Shown here: piece by piece, positions 34,189 to 47,373 of the stretch | How the letters are laid out: the number at the start of each line of letters is the position of its first letter | Position numbering within the stretch: the first letter of the stretch is position 1 | Assembly: GCF_964204645.1 (NCBI RefSeq) | Contig: NC_134028.1 | Span: 26,078,153 to 26,138,152, forward strand | From: Tubulanus polymorphus | Taxonomy: Eukaryota > Nemertea > Palaeonemertea > Tubulaniformes > Tubulanidae | Length of the DNA: 60,000 nt | Direction: 5' to 3' | Notes under the pieces: generated by a model | Told to the model about the DNA's origin: nothing | Database searches by the model: none | What the model saw: only the letters and a program-made list of their open reading frames with translations | Position numbers and translations under genes: made by a program

Positions 34189-36258
34189 AACGTGATTCTT
34201 GTAAAGTGTGTAGGTTTGAACGTGATGGACAAATCGTGTATATTGACGACGAATTGCGTTCTTGAATCTTGAATAGATTCAAAGGTACGTGCGTGGGGAA
34301 AAACCCTCACCTCGCTTGAGAACAGACTCAACTCGACAAAATTACTTTTTAATCCGATTGTTCCGCGTTTCGACGAAAACGAATTTGTCATTACTCGCAT
34401 TAAACGGTCGTAGGAAACGAGTCGACAATTCTGTCCCCAATAGCACATTATTTATCCTTAATGACGCCAATTTACGGAGACTGGTGAATATTCTTAAGCA
34501 CGTCCAGCGCTGCAGCGCGTTAGGTTGCGTGGGCTTCATCTTAACTAATGGCCTTCCGAATTTACCGTCGGCTCGGGGAGACCTGATTACAATCCACCCA
34601 TGCCATAGGGGGATCTGATAGGTTCGCACGGACCTCTAAAATATTCCATATGCCTTTTTTTAAAGAAACGCTGGTACGAAATTTACTTCGGAAAAGGACA
34701 GCTTAACTAACTTCTAGCGAAACTGGGCTCACATGTGCAATATTTTGACCAAAAGAGTATTTATTCAAAAGCTATCAAAATTTGGCATGAAATTTGATAT
34801 TTTGTCTCATACAGGCGCGAAATGTGCCCTGTGGCTAGATTTGGAAGCACCTTTGAGAAATCCTGGCTACAGACTGCAGTTCTAGGGCCAATCTGTCAAT
34901 CAAGACCCTATAGCTCACGGATGATGTAGTGCCCCTATAGTTGTTCCGTTGTTTAGGCGAATAATATGCTTGGGAGGGTCCTAGATCTTTTAGATTATCT
35001 GATGTACTTTAATTCTCCTTGATTGACAAAATAAAACTGTCATTCCAGCCGGGCATTCCAGGGATCACTTGCACATCGTGACTCAAGTCCAAAAGAGGTC
35101 ATCAGTTTTTAAGGTTATACTATTCGACTGGTATTCCACGCCTGACGATAGATCTATCGTTCACATGGGTCTTGTGCAAGAGACCGAATAACTGTCAGGT
35201 CTATTCGAGTCAGTGCACTAAGATCATCTCGTAAGAATGATTAAAACGCGCACAGACGTAACGCATCAGTATCTATTTAACTAAGCCTAAACAGATTCCT
35301 CATTGATCTGATCTGTCGCCGGTACACCAGACATTTACTATCAAAAAGAAATCTTATCGGGATTTGTATCGTTAGCAGACATGTAGGGAAGGAGGCCAGT
35401 TCTTTAGAGTATTGGCTTTATTCTCGTAATGAACCAGAATCGAAAAAAAAACAAAATAACAACTCGATTCATTTTAGTTTCGCGCGAAGTTAATGAACCT
35501 GAAGGTAATTGAATCTTTCCACAAACGAGTCCATATGAATAATACTGAATCAATGCAAAAAAACTTGATTTCCCCGGATATGTTGAATATTAACAAGCAA
35601 CCAATGAAGCATTAAAGAATTGAAAAAAGTTGTCATTTCGGACTCATGTTTTTCCTTCAACGCAAAAACCGAGTAAAAAAACAACGAGTTCATATATACA
35701 ACACTCGGGCGAAAGATAAAAACATCATTCGAAATTCTGTATATGTTAGGTAAAGGCATCAGACTTTGAATACAAGGCAGATTTGATTAACTGCTGATTC
35801 ACTGCTGTGGGTTCTGTATGATGTGTATAGACACTGTAGAATAATTCAGACATCACAGTCAATACAAGACTAATTCTTCAAATTCAATCTACGAAACCAT
35901 CTTTAGCGCGGCCTCTTTTGCCTGTATCTATATAACGGGTAAGAATTCATTTCAATAAGCAAAAAATATTTTCAAAAATCAACTTTTATGATTCCAAAAG
36001 ATAGGCCAATAAATTGCGGCAGTTTTTTGTCGTAATAAGAATAAGTGTATCAAGATATATCAGCGGAGTCAGGGCCGCCGTCCGACTACTATCAGATTTT
36101 GACCGTCATGGTTTGCCTCTATTCTTCGTCTACGTATCATTTATTTGAGTTGTTCTGTTCAACGTGCAATATTTAAGTAATATCATTAGCTCACAAATTC
36201 ACCATCGACGATGTGTATATGGGCAGCACTTGAGAGGTTAAGATTTGACTTATGTACT

Positions 36259-36400
36259 TCGATTTAAACAAAATAAATTCTGCAAATTCGACCCCTGCTT
36301 CGATCCCGGCAGGTGTGATGGGTTTGTAAGGGACACAAAATAAAAGAAACAACAAACGAAATCAACCAATAAAAACAATTTGACAAAACTGGATATTCCT
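36259..36400 (+). repeat. Dispersed repeat A, copy 4
   Basis: aattctgcaaattcgacccc runs directly into ttcgatcccggcaggtgtga and ggtttgtaagggacac, so the two blocks seen apart in copy 3 are contiguous here. Confidence 0.65.
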
Positions 36401-38444
36401 ACTGCGGCATGCGAGTAATAGGCAGATTGACGAATACACCAAACAGCACTATTTTAATCTCTGAATGTATGTTCAAAACGGTCTCTTATAATCTTCTTAA
36501 TACAGAATATTGATATCAGATGACACGATTTTCGACGAAGAAAGATCAATATTTTACCCATTAGAGTAATGTAATCAATATTGATCACAATCAGGTTTCA
36601 TCAGCGTCTTGGCAGCGTTTTGTAAGACATTGTTTTTATCTGAAAGCGGATCAGGGGAGATACTTTTGAGAAACCATTTGAGTTCAACGGCCACTGGCGT
36701 CCAGCAAGATTTAACCGCGTAACGAATTCGAAACTCGTGGTCTATTTTTTCTTATTGGGAGTAACTCTCTGTAAGGATTACTGAAGCTTATCAAGTGAAA
36801 GGAAAACGCTTTTTTCCTTTTTTGTTACGAAAACCACCATCTCGTCTTTAAGCCAGCGCTACGCGAGTGAAGATCCATCGGAAAAAATGAACTACAAGCG
36901 AGTCAATAAGATAAACCAGATCCGACCAATAACATACTCTCCGGGGCATCATCGAGCCATGTTCGAAATCTCGTTACAAATCGATATCGCCTCGCGCGCT
37001 GAAAATGATGTAATACGTGTCGCTCGCAAAACACCGACACCGACAATTATTTCCTCTCGAAAATTTATTGCGTTGTTCGCAAGTATTTCCCGAGCTTTCG
37101 ACGTTGTCATAATTTGTCCATTAACAAGACATTCACGTCGATAGAACGTCACCTAGAGCGTTTGACCAAGGCGTCAACGCTCCACTAAAAACCGCTCATA
37201 AACCAGATAAAAACCTCCCTTGATATTTGACACCGATTTTCAGCTAGTCATCGAATGACAGATAGGGCTGCTTGTAAAAAACCAATCTCGTCAGTGCAAT
37301 GATGAGAGAATCGCGATGCCGTATTTGACTGAGAGAATTAGCGTATTATGCTGTATCTAATATTTATTGTCCTGTAAATAGCATCGACCAATCGAAGATC
37401 TTTTTTCTCCGCTCAATGAATTTAAAAGAATTCGTCGTTTATTCTTTAATGACTTATCAAGCAATTATTAAACTATTTGATTGGCCCGGATTTAAATTCA
37501 AACAGTTCATTCTCTTTCCTACGATCACTTGACCCGATAAACATATGGTAATTTATTCATAACGGTTGTTTTGTCGTCTTCTAGGCTCTTAATCCATCAC
37601 TTCCTTTACTATTGTAAAAATACCTGGTATTAATATTTTTATAAAGCTATTATTGTACTTCAAACAAGTTATGTATTACGGATCTGCCCCCAGTTAAAAC
37701 ATCACCAGTTTCTTTTATTTATTTAGTAAATCTGGTGGACGTTGAGCTGGTTGATGTCTCACTAAATAAAGCCGAAACTGAGTGTGTGATCACCACTACA
37801 GTTGTTCTGTCAGCAGCATCTGTATGTGGGTGTATGGATCACATACTAATCACCATCAAGAAAATTTCGGTTTTAACCGATTTGACATGAAATCTTCGAC
37901 TTCCATTAGGCCCACCCATCGGGAATCCTACGCAATTGTGATCTAATACGGAAAGACACCAGTGGAGTCTGTGGGATGATGATTCGAAGGCGGCGTGTTT
38001 CACTTTTTTTATCTCAATGTAGATGATATTGAACGAGGAACCTACTGTTGAAAGTAAAGTTTCATTCGATTCCACATAAGGATTGGTCGGCTGTTGAAAA
38101 CGGCTTTATTTATTAATAACTAATTGTCTCCTGAATTCGTTGGCAGAATCTACGTAAACATCTTCTACGTTATGTTGTATTCGTGTAGGCACAGTTACCA
38201 TCCACGCGAATTTGAACAGGCTATATATTTCATCCGAAGCCATTTACACGCTTAATTTCAATCTGGAAGAAATTTCTCGGCAACCAAAAGATAAATAATG
38301 CATGAGACTTGAATGGAATTTTACCGGTTGAATTTTTCAATCAAATCAAATCGTCTCTGTCCTATCGTAAATCACAGGGTTCTGTTTTTCGGATACAAAA
38401 TTATGAAACAATTTTATCTAAGCCGTTCCAGAGGTTCAAACTAA

Positions 38445-38570
38445 GGGCCAGTTGCTGAGTCATGACTTAGAATAAAGACCAATCTAAAACCAACCTAGTT
38501 ATGTAGCTTATCTAACCACTGAAGACCAGTCTTAAGATAGGAAATCAATTGGTCTGTAGACTCATGTCAA
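38445..38570. repeat. Fragment related to the ggtcttaa MITE family
   Basis: gggccagttgctgagtcatg at the left, with agaccaatc, gaccagtcttaag and tggtctgtag internally, resembles the 24360 element but without a matching right end. Confidence 0.4.
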
Positions 38571-39371
38571 TTTTCAAGGAGGATCCAAGTGCCTTAAATA
38601 ATCATGAGTATCTGAGATACCCTCCCAAGCATCGTTCAAATTCGGCAAAAACAACTTGTAAAATGGAGGGACTTTGAGTTGGGGTATTTTGTAATCGGAA
38701 CACGTGTAGCACGTAATCTGATCTAGAGGACTACGTAATTTGAGCTGACACTTATGCATTAGTTGTTTAGAAGGTGCTGTATCCTTGTGCTCTGAGCAAT
38801 AGGTTTCATATAATAAATAATCCAAGGTCAACTACGGCTACTTGTTTGATCTCAGCTCGTGTTGTTAATTATAGTGTGTGGGCCGCTTTATACACGTCTG
38901 GCTGAAGATCATAGTGATATCGGTTAACACTATGAAATTGCCCGCTTTTTAGCGTAAATTGGACGCCGCAGGAAAAAGTGTAACGATAAACAGTGTACTG
39001 GATTGCATGCAATGATCGATGGAAACACAATCATCGAAAATCACCTTCTCACGAGTAGAATTACGACCTATTTGCGACAAGTTTATGTCGGATATGTAAA
39101 GTGGCAGTCTACGCGGTCGTGTATTGAATATCGAGTTTTCAACGTGATTAACCGTCGATACCAGATTGAATCAAACTGTGACGACGAATTTAGACGTGAT
39201 GATATAGAAACTGTTCTCATGGAAAGCATTCTTACACAAAAAAATGACCAGATAATAGTTTACTGAAGACAGCGAAAAAAATATATAAGCCATATAAGTT
39301 ACACAATGTAGGTTCATTTTCTGATGATTACGGTGAAATGACCCAAGTTGGTTACTAACGTGGTAGAAATT

Positions 39372-39483
39372 GATAAGATAAAAACCCACTATCTACAGAT
39401 TAAAAGAATTTCTAAAACCAAGAATTTATCTATTCGAACAAGTACACGACGTTTCGATCTCACCCTGGAGATCATCGTCAGGT
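39372..39483 (-). mobile_element. Short hammerhead-bearing retroelement with 12-bp target duplication
   Basis: A 112-bp element flanked by perfect direct copies of gtggtagaaatt (39360-39371 and 39484-39495). On the minus strand it opens with a hammerhead-like ribozyme core and runs through an AT-rich tail to ...ttttatcttatc. The tail is shared with the arms of the element at 15631-15799. Penelope-like retroelements are known to carry hammerheads in their terminal repeats; assignment to that class is inference, since no reverse transcriptase is visible. Confidence 0.7.
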
Positions 39484-39485
39484 GT
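39444..39485 (-). ncRNA. Hammerhead-like ribozyme core
   Basis: On the minus strand: stem I ACAC, core CUGACGA, an extra U, stem II GAUCUC / GAGAUC (6 perfect pairs, loop CAGGGU), GAAA, then C and GUC, then stem I GUGU (4 pairs). This is the order of a hammerhead, with cleavage expected after GUC. Departures: one extra U between the core and stem II, and a stem III of only AC/GU with no loop, which would need a dimer to form. Activity is unproven. Confidence 0.55.
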
Positions 39486-40884
39486 GGTAGAAATTATTGA
39501 ATTGTATAATGTTTGTATGATGTATAAACCGATTGTAAGCATTATTAAACCTACGAACAATTATCTGTTCAGGTAATTGCTCATAGATTAAACCGACATC
39601 TCTCTGGCCAGACATTTGCACATACCACATTAGGCAATGCGATCCCCATTGTAGCCTGAATCCGATAAAGATGGCCCTCCATTGACCTGAAATTCTATTC
39701 ATCTTGGAATGGCTCTGAAATTCAACTTCCGGGCGTACTAATCGATGTTACTCAGGTTCCTGTGTAAATTGCAATTGCTCGACATTTTGTAAACAGAACT
39801 CTATTGAACATTGTTGCTTCAATCTCTAACAATAGCGGATATCAACCTCCGATCATTAGCACGATCATCTAGCTGTTCAAATACGTCACTATTCCTGACA
39901 ACGCAGAATATACAAGTTTGCTGAGTTCGTATTCGCAGGAAATACACGTCATTTACCCAACCCCCGGAGTGCACCTTTTGTTAGATTCGTCGATCTTATT
40001 CGAACACGAAATTCTCTGATTAAAAACCGCACGTTTCATATTAAAGTCGCTACCGCCGCTGCACATAATTACGAACTCATATCTTAAACATTGACAACGA
40101 ATGATGAGACGGAAATGTGAGTCGTGTCCTCGTGTTTAACTGTTTATATTATCGTCGAGTTTCGAAAGTTGACACGTGTGTACGTAGATTGTGTGGCGTT
40201 TAATACAATAGAACGAAAAGATCACGTCATCGAACTCACAATTCGTGATCAAGTTACTTTACCTATTTTGCGTTGTATTCTGCATCGTAGTCAAACTTAG
40301 TTCAATTTAATCACTTTACATCATTCGCAACGATTCGAACATTCTCCAACCTAATGTACCGACCCCAAGTAAACCATTAATCAATCGATCCCGATCATTT
40401 GAAAGAGCCCATATCATTATCAAACAATGGTTTACGTCTTTATTACAAATCAACATTGTGGTAACAGCCCATGGATACCCTATAGACTGATTGGTCCCCG
40501 GTTTTGCTAAAACTAATGGGGAACATTATTATACCCTAGTCATACACAGTGTTCTAAAGCTAGGGTGACTGAACAAATACTTTCTTTGCTCGTATCAAGA
40601 GATCAATGGCTGGAGATCTGATCTATACGCGACTATATACAGGCTGTTACAAAACTAACAATCGTCAGGATGTAAATAACACGTTATATCTATGTACATT
40701 GTGTCGTGTATTTCAGAAGTTTGTCGATGTTTCTATGTAAATAACAAACAACGCATCACACGCACAGAGGGCATGGAGTTGATAATCGATTATCAATGCA
40801 CTTTCCAACATCGGAACTATAATGCTCATTTCGACAACAAAATTCTATTTTGAATAGAGTCATTTCACTTTTTCTGATGATCGG

Positions 40885-40955
40885 CCCCCGCAGCCGACTG
40901 TGGCATTCAAGGATTCCACTCGTGGCAAGCGATGAACCACCAGGCGGCTACAGTG
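40885..40955 (+). repeat. Dispersed repeat B, copy 1
   Basis: cgactgtggcattcaaggat then ccactcgtggcaagcga, matched by the reverse complement of 49201-49270. Confidence 0.5.
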
Positions 40956-42256
40956 TTCCGATTTATAATCACTGAATGCAGCACTATGATATAACCAAAC
41001 TCAGATGTTTCATCCCATATATTCTGAAATCGACTCCATACTGTTACTGTAGAATCTCATGTGCATTTCAGCAACTAACCAAGCATCAATTGCATGAATT
41101 GTCAGGACATGAGATGAATTTTAAATCCGTCAAGACTGCGTCGTTATTTCTCCCAAGATTAATATTTATCGTGGCCGTAAATCGTGTATTCCCGGGTTAT
41201 GTTTTCGAAGTTGACATTTGATAATTGATATCTGTCCTGTTTGTATGCACAAGAGGTTGTTACCCAGACTACACTTGTCAGAGAGCGAGAGACAATAATT
41301 GTTGCCTGCCTGGTTGCCATCTTGACACGTATTCATTTTTACAATAAAGATGATGCTCTGCGGGATGATTCGATCGGATGCAGATTCCCTTAGAAGTCGA
41401 AATTGGATGCAACATCTGATATTCTTATGTATATATGCACTCACGAAAAACTCAATCATATTCTTACATGTCTACGAAATGCGAAAATATCTCAGAGTTA
41501 TCGGAATTCAAAGAGTTCGATATCACTACATTACTTTTGATGTTTTCAAAGTTGTCATTTGCTCTAACACAGCGGAGTGTCTAGTCTTTACTTCAATCAG
41601 AAGCTTGTTTAAAACGCAAATATGTGTATATAGGGATATATGTGTATATGTTCTGAATAATTATTTCAGGGCTTTTGTAATTGTATCAGCTGGAATCGAT
41701 ATGGATATTGATAGGTGGTACATTAGATCGCAACAATCGGGATGTCAAGCTTTAGACTTCAATTAATATCTATTACGTTTAAAACATTGATACACAAAGT
41801 GTATGTTCTACCATTGGAGGTGTGTATACTGAATCAGTGTAAAACGATATCGGCTATGTGGGTATTGATAGATATTGTAAAAAGTATTTCATAAACTTTC
41901 GATATAGTATCTGCACTGAAACTGATCATCAAAGCCTCGCCGCAAGTGTGATATTCATAGGATTACATACTGTGTACATCTCTATCTTTTTACTTTCATT
42001 TGCGCGTCTTGTTCACAAGCTGTGTGTGAAATACATACGAAATCAAAAGATCCGCTGAGAGCTATTTAATGTCAAGTTACTTAGGCGAGTATTACAAGTC
42101 TGACGCCCGGTGGTGCACTGCTGAAATTGCCTCACTTATTTCGTACGGCATTCAGACGAAAAACGGCGAATTTCCAGCCTTCATAAGAGCGGTTGCTGTT
42201 AGACGTATAGAAGATATGTCATTTTATAGCTGGAAGGTGTATTTTAGGCTCATGTT

Positions 42257-42411
42257 CAGGGCCGTACCTGGCATTTGATTGGGGGGGGGGGTCAGAAAAA
42301 CCCGAAAGAGAATAGAATAACAATATTTGCAGAAAGGGCACTTTTCCAAAATTTCATGTGAGTGACTGCTCCCCTTGCCCCCCCCCCCCCAGCCCGTCTA
42401 CTACGCCCCTG
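42257..42411. mobile_element. MITE with homopolymer-flanked ends, about 155 bp
   Basis: Opens cagggccgtacc, then 11 G (42281-42291). The other end reads inverted as caggggcgtagtag, preceded by 13 C (42378-42390). TGTT occurs on both flanks and could be a 4-bp target duplication, but that is weak. Confidence 0.55.
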
Positions 42412-42654
42412 GTGTTGGAACGTATATTTCCAAAATGTTTAGACAACGATCTGTATACGGCCAACAGACATACAGATATATCCATATAAGGAAACCCTGT
42501 ACAGGAACATAGTTAACTGTGGCACACGATTTTTCTCTATTCCGACACCTCTGGATAAACCTTGGCTAAAATAAAACTGGATTTCTGATTGCTAATGATG
42601 ACATCATCATCTAATCCGCGCTTGTAGCCGCACACTCAGGCTATTGTGGCAGGG

Positions 42655-42705
42655 TTTCGTGGCGAGTGGTTAACCTTCGTGGTTCGAATCCCTGCCGGGA
42701 AGATC
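42655..42705 (+). repeat. tRNA-like fragment with fused A and B boxes
   Basis: tggcgagtggttaa (A box) is only about 6 bp from ggttcgaatcc (B box), far too close for a tRNA gene, and is followed by ctgccgggaagatcg. Probably an internally deleted SINE. Related B boxes lie at 28215 and 29092. Confidence 0.45.
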
Positions 42706-43707
42706 GAAATCAAGGGGCACCCATTTCACCGAAGGACATTTCGCTTCACGAATCGCGATAGCAAAATACCGACTAAACCTGAAATCTAAAGTAGTTTCTT
42801 GAAACTAGCCCCATTCACAAAAAGGTTTCATCCTCGAATTAATGATTTAATTCATTAATGAAGTCGGTGTTAAATCGAATTATGAGTTAATCCTGTTTGC
42901 GTTGTGTATCTAACACCAGGATTGATTGAGAGTCCATGACTTGGAAATCACTTCCGCCTCCGATCAGCCTAATTGTTCAGTATTGGGTCCCGTGTGTCGA
43001 TGTAAATCTCATTAGAATCGCGGTCATTCATACGATGAACCCAGTATCGCGTGGACATCCACGAGTGGTTCGTAATGAACCCCATATACAGTATAGTAAA
43101 TTCGTTGCACGCTCGCTCGACCAGGTGCTTAGTCAACTATTAACGAACAATATCCGTAAAACAACATAAGCAGCACCGGTGAATTAGTGACCCTTGTCAC
43201 GAGATACAGTTACCAGAAACAATAATTCACAGTTGTATATCGAACGGTCAGATTTACGACGAGTTGGTGCCGTCCGATGCGGCGTCGAGGAGTCAGTCGA
43301 CTGACGGCTCTATCGCCGTGAAGTGGCTATAAAATAACGGGCGGTGCTGGTAATGCGAATGACAGAATAGCACGATTCATAATTAAGTTTATCTCCGCTC
43401 ACTTGCTATACAACTAAATACGTAATATATCTCCCTAAATGTGTCTAGTTCACGCGAATAATAATCGCATATACGGCCGCAATGAAGGTACATACATTTT
43501 TATCACTTGCTCCAACCGAGCGTCAGAGACGAAAAACAATTCCAGCGCATGATGAACATGATAGAAAAAAAGAACTAGAAACATACGACTCGGACGAAAA
43601 GCCGAACGTAACCAGACACCTTTACTGTGGCAAGCGAGGAGACTTGTCAGGAGACTTGGGTCTATTCATCCCAATCACTGAGTAGACAAATTATTAATTG
43701 TATATCT

Positions 43708-44045
43708 CGTGGGTCCTGCGATGATATATTGATTTTGGTGTCTAAAAAATCAGTTCAAAGTTTGATTGATGATGAACTTCTTTTGTCAACCTAAAATAAG
43801 ATAAGATAATTTATTACTCTCCTACCATTTGCATGGTATGTGGAGGGAAAAAATAATTTTGTTCACAAATATCTGCGTGTGTTTGTTTTGGCTTTACGTC
43901 GCTCGGATCTGAGTTTCCCAAGACTTATCCTAATGGATTATTCATTTAACCTCACGACGGGACGGCCTTCAAAGTGTTGCCCGATCACTGTAAGCAACCA
44001 GTAGGACTCGCGACTGAGTGTTCGTCACGCCATCTGGCGAGATAA
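43708..44045 (+). repeat. Older dispersed repeat, copy interrupted by a SINE
   Basis: Shares gtgggtcctgcgatgat, cagttcaaagtttgat, gactgagtgttcgtc and gccatctggcg with 24325-24600. Between the second and third blocks lie about 200 bp not present there, including a reversed SINE (43877-44012). Confidence 0.6.
43877..44012 (-). mobile_element. Second copy of the same SINE, 5'-truncated
   Basis: Its reverse complement matches the 34005 copy through ccgtcgtg, ggttaaatga, taagtcttgggaaac and gacgtaaagccaaaac. The A box is missing and the B box is degraded (gagtcctactgg). It interrupts the older repeat at 43708. Confidence 0.7.
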
Positions 44046-44356
44046 CTGATACATGCAGCAACCTTTCTAAAATCAATGATTTCAATTAAATTCGAATGAA
44101 CTTTTCCCATTAGCAAATCAATTTTCAGTGAAATCTATACGAATACCATGAGACGAAAAAAGTCAATCTAACAACTATTCGCTGACGAGCCTTGAAAATC
44201 CAGTTCAAATTTGCGGTATTTGAAAATGAACAAATTCTCAATACGTTTAACCGAAAATACATATAATTATATATATACATATATATATTACTGCGCATCT
44301 GAAAAGACATTTCGATACGGCTGATGATGTGTCCTATACGGATACGTGTCTATCCG

Positions 44357-44659
44357 TCAAACAGGTTTGAAATGTGAGATATCAATTGAAGCATCGGACC
44401 CACGTCTTATGGGGATCGGTGTATTCCGCGTTATGCCGAGGGAACCTGACACTCGACATGTAGACAGAAAGCTATTTGATGAACTAAGTTGATGATGGCA
44501 GATCTTGTTCCATCGGTTTCCCAGTTTTTCCGTCCTATACAACAGCCGGTGAAAGATACGTTTGTGTTTCTCATTCAACGCAGTGAGATATTCATCGTGA
44601 TGAAACACGTCTCTCTCTCTGATTTCCAAAGCCGCGGTTCTGTTTAGGCGTATGTTCAT
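44357..44659 (-). CDS. Unrecognised 100-codon reading frame, possible terminal exon
   Basis: Not recognised. Read on the minus strand, an acceptor-like tactttctag sits one base before the ATG, and 100 codons stay open to TGA. The product is polar and basic (for example EKHKRIFHRLLYRTEKLGNR), without signal peptide or membrane segment. Against it: no partner exon was seen, and two + strand frames of similar length overlap or abut the region. It could be chance or the remnant of a mobile element. Confidence 0.15.
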   Translation of the reverse strand: MNIRLNRTAALEIRERDVFHHDEYLTALNEKHKRIFHRLLYRTEKLGNRWNKICHHQLSSSNSFLSTCRVSGSLGITRNTPIPIRRGSDASIDISHFKPV

Positions 44660-45291
44660 GCTAGAAAGTATTATTCATTGGCATTTTATTGGATTCGCTA
44701 CGAATTCGTATTGGTTTTCAATTAGTCGGCTACTTGTTCACACGATATCTACAAACTATATTTGGGACAGGGAGCTGGCGGGTATTTTCCATTTCAACGC
44801 TGTGCCAGATAAGCGGAGCTCTCTCAATGACGTCATCAGAGATTCCCTGTTATCCGAATGGGTCACTCACAAATTCGGTAATCACCAAGGTCATCGTCGC
44901 CAAATTGGAAGGACCGGACTGGAAGCCTGTAAGGGTCCGAGATCCGTCATCCAGCACGCACGGCATGCACACAAATTGAAATTGGGTTGTGTTATAAAAA
45001 TGTTTTGAGTGATATCATACTTTTGATTTAACTTACTTCAACGTACTTTAATTAAACCGTTCGTTTTGTTTCTTACAAGATAGTGAGAGCTCCATCTGTG
45101 AATACAGCTTCAAGTACAGACTCGATATACATTGGAGAGACCTGGCAAGACGTCCCAACCTGCCAGTCCTAAACTTACGCATTCGTTATAAACGTTTTTG
45201 CCACAAACAGTAGCGCTACGCATGCCGCATAGAATCAACGCAGTTAGAAAAAAATCGGAATAATGAACACGGGCCTCAAACATCTAAAAAC

Positions 45292-45385
45292 TTCAAGTTC
45301 AAATTCAAATTCAAGTTCAAGTTCACGGTCAAGTTCAAGATAATCTATCAGGGTCTCTGATCCTCTATGATCAGGATCTTGATAG
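45292..45385. repeat. TTCAAG hexamer run followed by a hairpin
   Basis: About eight imperfect ttcaag/ttcaaa units (45292-45340), then an imperfect inverted repeat: ctatcagggtctctgatc against gatcaggatcttgatag (45345-45385). Intergenic. Confidence 0.7.
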
Positions 45386-47373
45386 ACCCTCTAAGGCAAA
45401 ATATTAATGAAATTACCTGAATATGAAAAACAATATTGGAAATAAAAAAAATTCAAAACTCCGATTAAAAAGTGGTGTCGTCTGCATCCCCTCGATTCCC
45501 CTTTGGTGATGCCTGATGTCTTAAAGTAGGTTTGCCCAAAAATAGTTACCAGATACTTACACCCATTCAAATAACACCCTGTAGGTAGTGAATGCGTTAT
45601 AAAAGTGCGCTATATGATGGAGTTTTGCCCCTATAGATAACAAGAAAACTACATAGATGAACACAACGAATCTAAACCACCGGGAATAATATAAAAAATC
45701 AAATGTCAACAGAGAATAAGAGCCACGATAATGGATGAACATGTCATTTCCATCACAGCTGAACTATAGTGAGAATTTCACTAGTGTTGAACACCTGCAA
45801 AAACCTAATACATAAATGTAATGCTTTTTTAAACGCTGATCTGATAGCAATAGTTTCCAATATTCGAAAAGCCACGCGCAAAGGACTGACTGCTCTAGAA
45901 ATAACGCCGTGATATTCGAATACTTTTATCTATTTTGTGCGTCTATCAAATAGATTTAAGTAGGTCCTAGATCATCGTGCATATTAGATATCAAACAATA
46001 TTTAACGATTGAAAAAGTGCGATATTGTTATGTAGAAATATCGATGGATGGTTGTTGAGAGGATACATGATACTGATCATACCGCTGAGTGTCGACGCGT
46101 AAATCAACACGTTGATGGTATGTTTAAATGCTTGATCCGAACGGGATTACGATCTAATATTCGCCGGGTTTATCTCGTACGACCAGAAATATCACAGTTT
46201 TGATTATAGTTTTTTAGATAGATATCGATGATGAAAGGTTTCTCCGTACGGGACGCGTGCGCTGTCGAGTCGCTGCTGCTCGTCGCGTTCAGTCGGTTCA
46301 TCGCAACGCGTCGCTAGAAAGAGGACAGTTTCAGCCGAAGTTTGACGACATCGCGCGACGACTGCTCGTTACTGACTGCTCGAAACGCGCTAACAGCAGC
46401 AGCACCAGCAGACTGAGCGGTATCTACACTCAGACGTGAACAGTTGGTCGTGTAGATTCATCGAGGTAAATGTAAATACGGAAAACTGACATCGCCGTAT
46501 GCCGCCGCTACCAAAACGCTATATTTACGTTCATCGTAAAACGCTCGTTTAGACAGGACGAGATTTATTCCATTCGTTGTAACAACAAAGATATTATTAC
46601 GAACGAAAAATGTTTTCTTCTTCAAACGGCGATAGTTTCACGGATGATGGGTGTATAAGTTTCGTCGCCGCCGCCGATGATTCGCATCGCGATTGATTTC
46701 TGCTGGTTCTGGTTCTACTCGCAGATTCTTATCGTTCGTTTCAATTTTCCTAGATAAACAGTGTTGGGATTATCACTAAAAGCCACACGAGATCGGTCGC
46801 GCTGTTCGGACGGATCATCAGTCGTATCGCTCTGTCTCTATCTCCGATTCAAGCGCCCGCGCGTGTTCCGAAATAAATCTCGTCGGATCCGCGTTGAGCT
46901 CCCGATCGAAGAGAACAAACGGGAAAGAAAGTGAATCTGTCGGTTCGTGTCTGGACGATTGCTTGTCGAATGATTTAGAGGATCTTTAATTTCGTCGAAT
47001 CGCGTAAGGGTTACAGGTTTGATTGCCGTTGATTAATCTGTGTGTGAGAGTTGAGCATATTTGTTCCAGATCAATCACGTTATTATTTTCGACATCGCGT
47101 TCGCGGAGACCGAGATTCAATTTTCAGAAACCCGACTCCCGTCGCTTCTATAAGTGTCTGAGATACTGAGAAAAAACGAAATCGTAGAATAGATAAACAA
47201 GGACCATCGATGTCGCCAGGAAAAATCAGGTAAAGTGTCGTCAACTGGAAACTGAGAAGTGTTTCATCTTTTCCGTTAAAACTTGTTCTACCGACATCAG
47301 AAGACTGAATTATTGATATATCGTGCATGTTTCTGTTATACATTTTGGCGAGTATTCGTGAAACGGATTTGAG

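Larger units (their letters stand above)
27329..47373. other. Intergenic region, about 20 kb, no convincing gene
   Basis: Between the PKG stop and the receptor start. It holds SINEs (34005-34188, 43877-44012), a hammerhead-bearing element (39372-39483), palindromic and inverted-repeat elements and tRNA-like fragments. The longest frame (41350-41766, 138 codons) and those at 30310-30699 (-), 34289-34629 (both strands) and 44652-45008 have no recognisable domain. The last 1.1 kb is richer in CG dinucleotides and probably includes the receptor promoter and 5' UTR, but no TATA box or start site can be assigned. Confidence 0.6.

Noticed and set aside
34289-34629. Overlapping 109- and 95-codon frames on both strands
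   Set aside because: Mutually antisense open frames with no family match; they most likely reflect local base composition.
41350-41766. 138-codon + frame, longest unassigned
   Set aside because: No domain, signal peptide or splice context recognised; composition fits AT-rich intergenic DNA.
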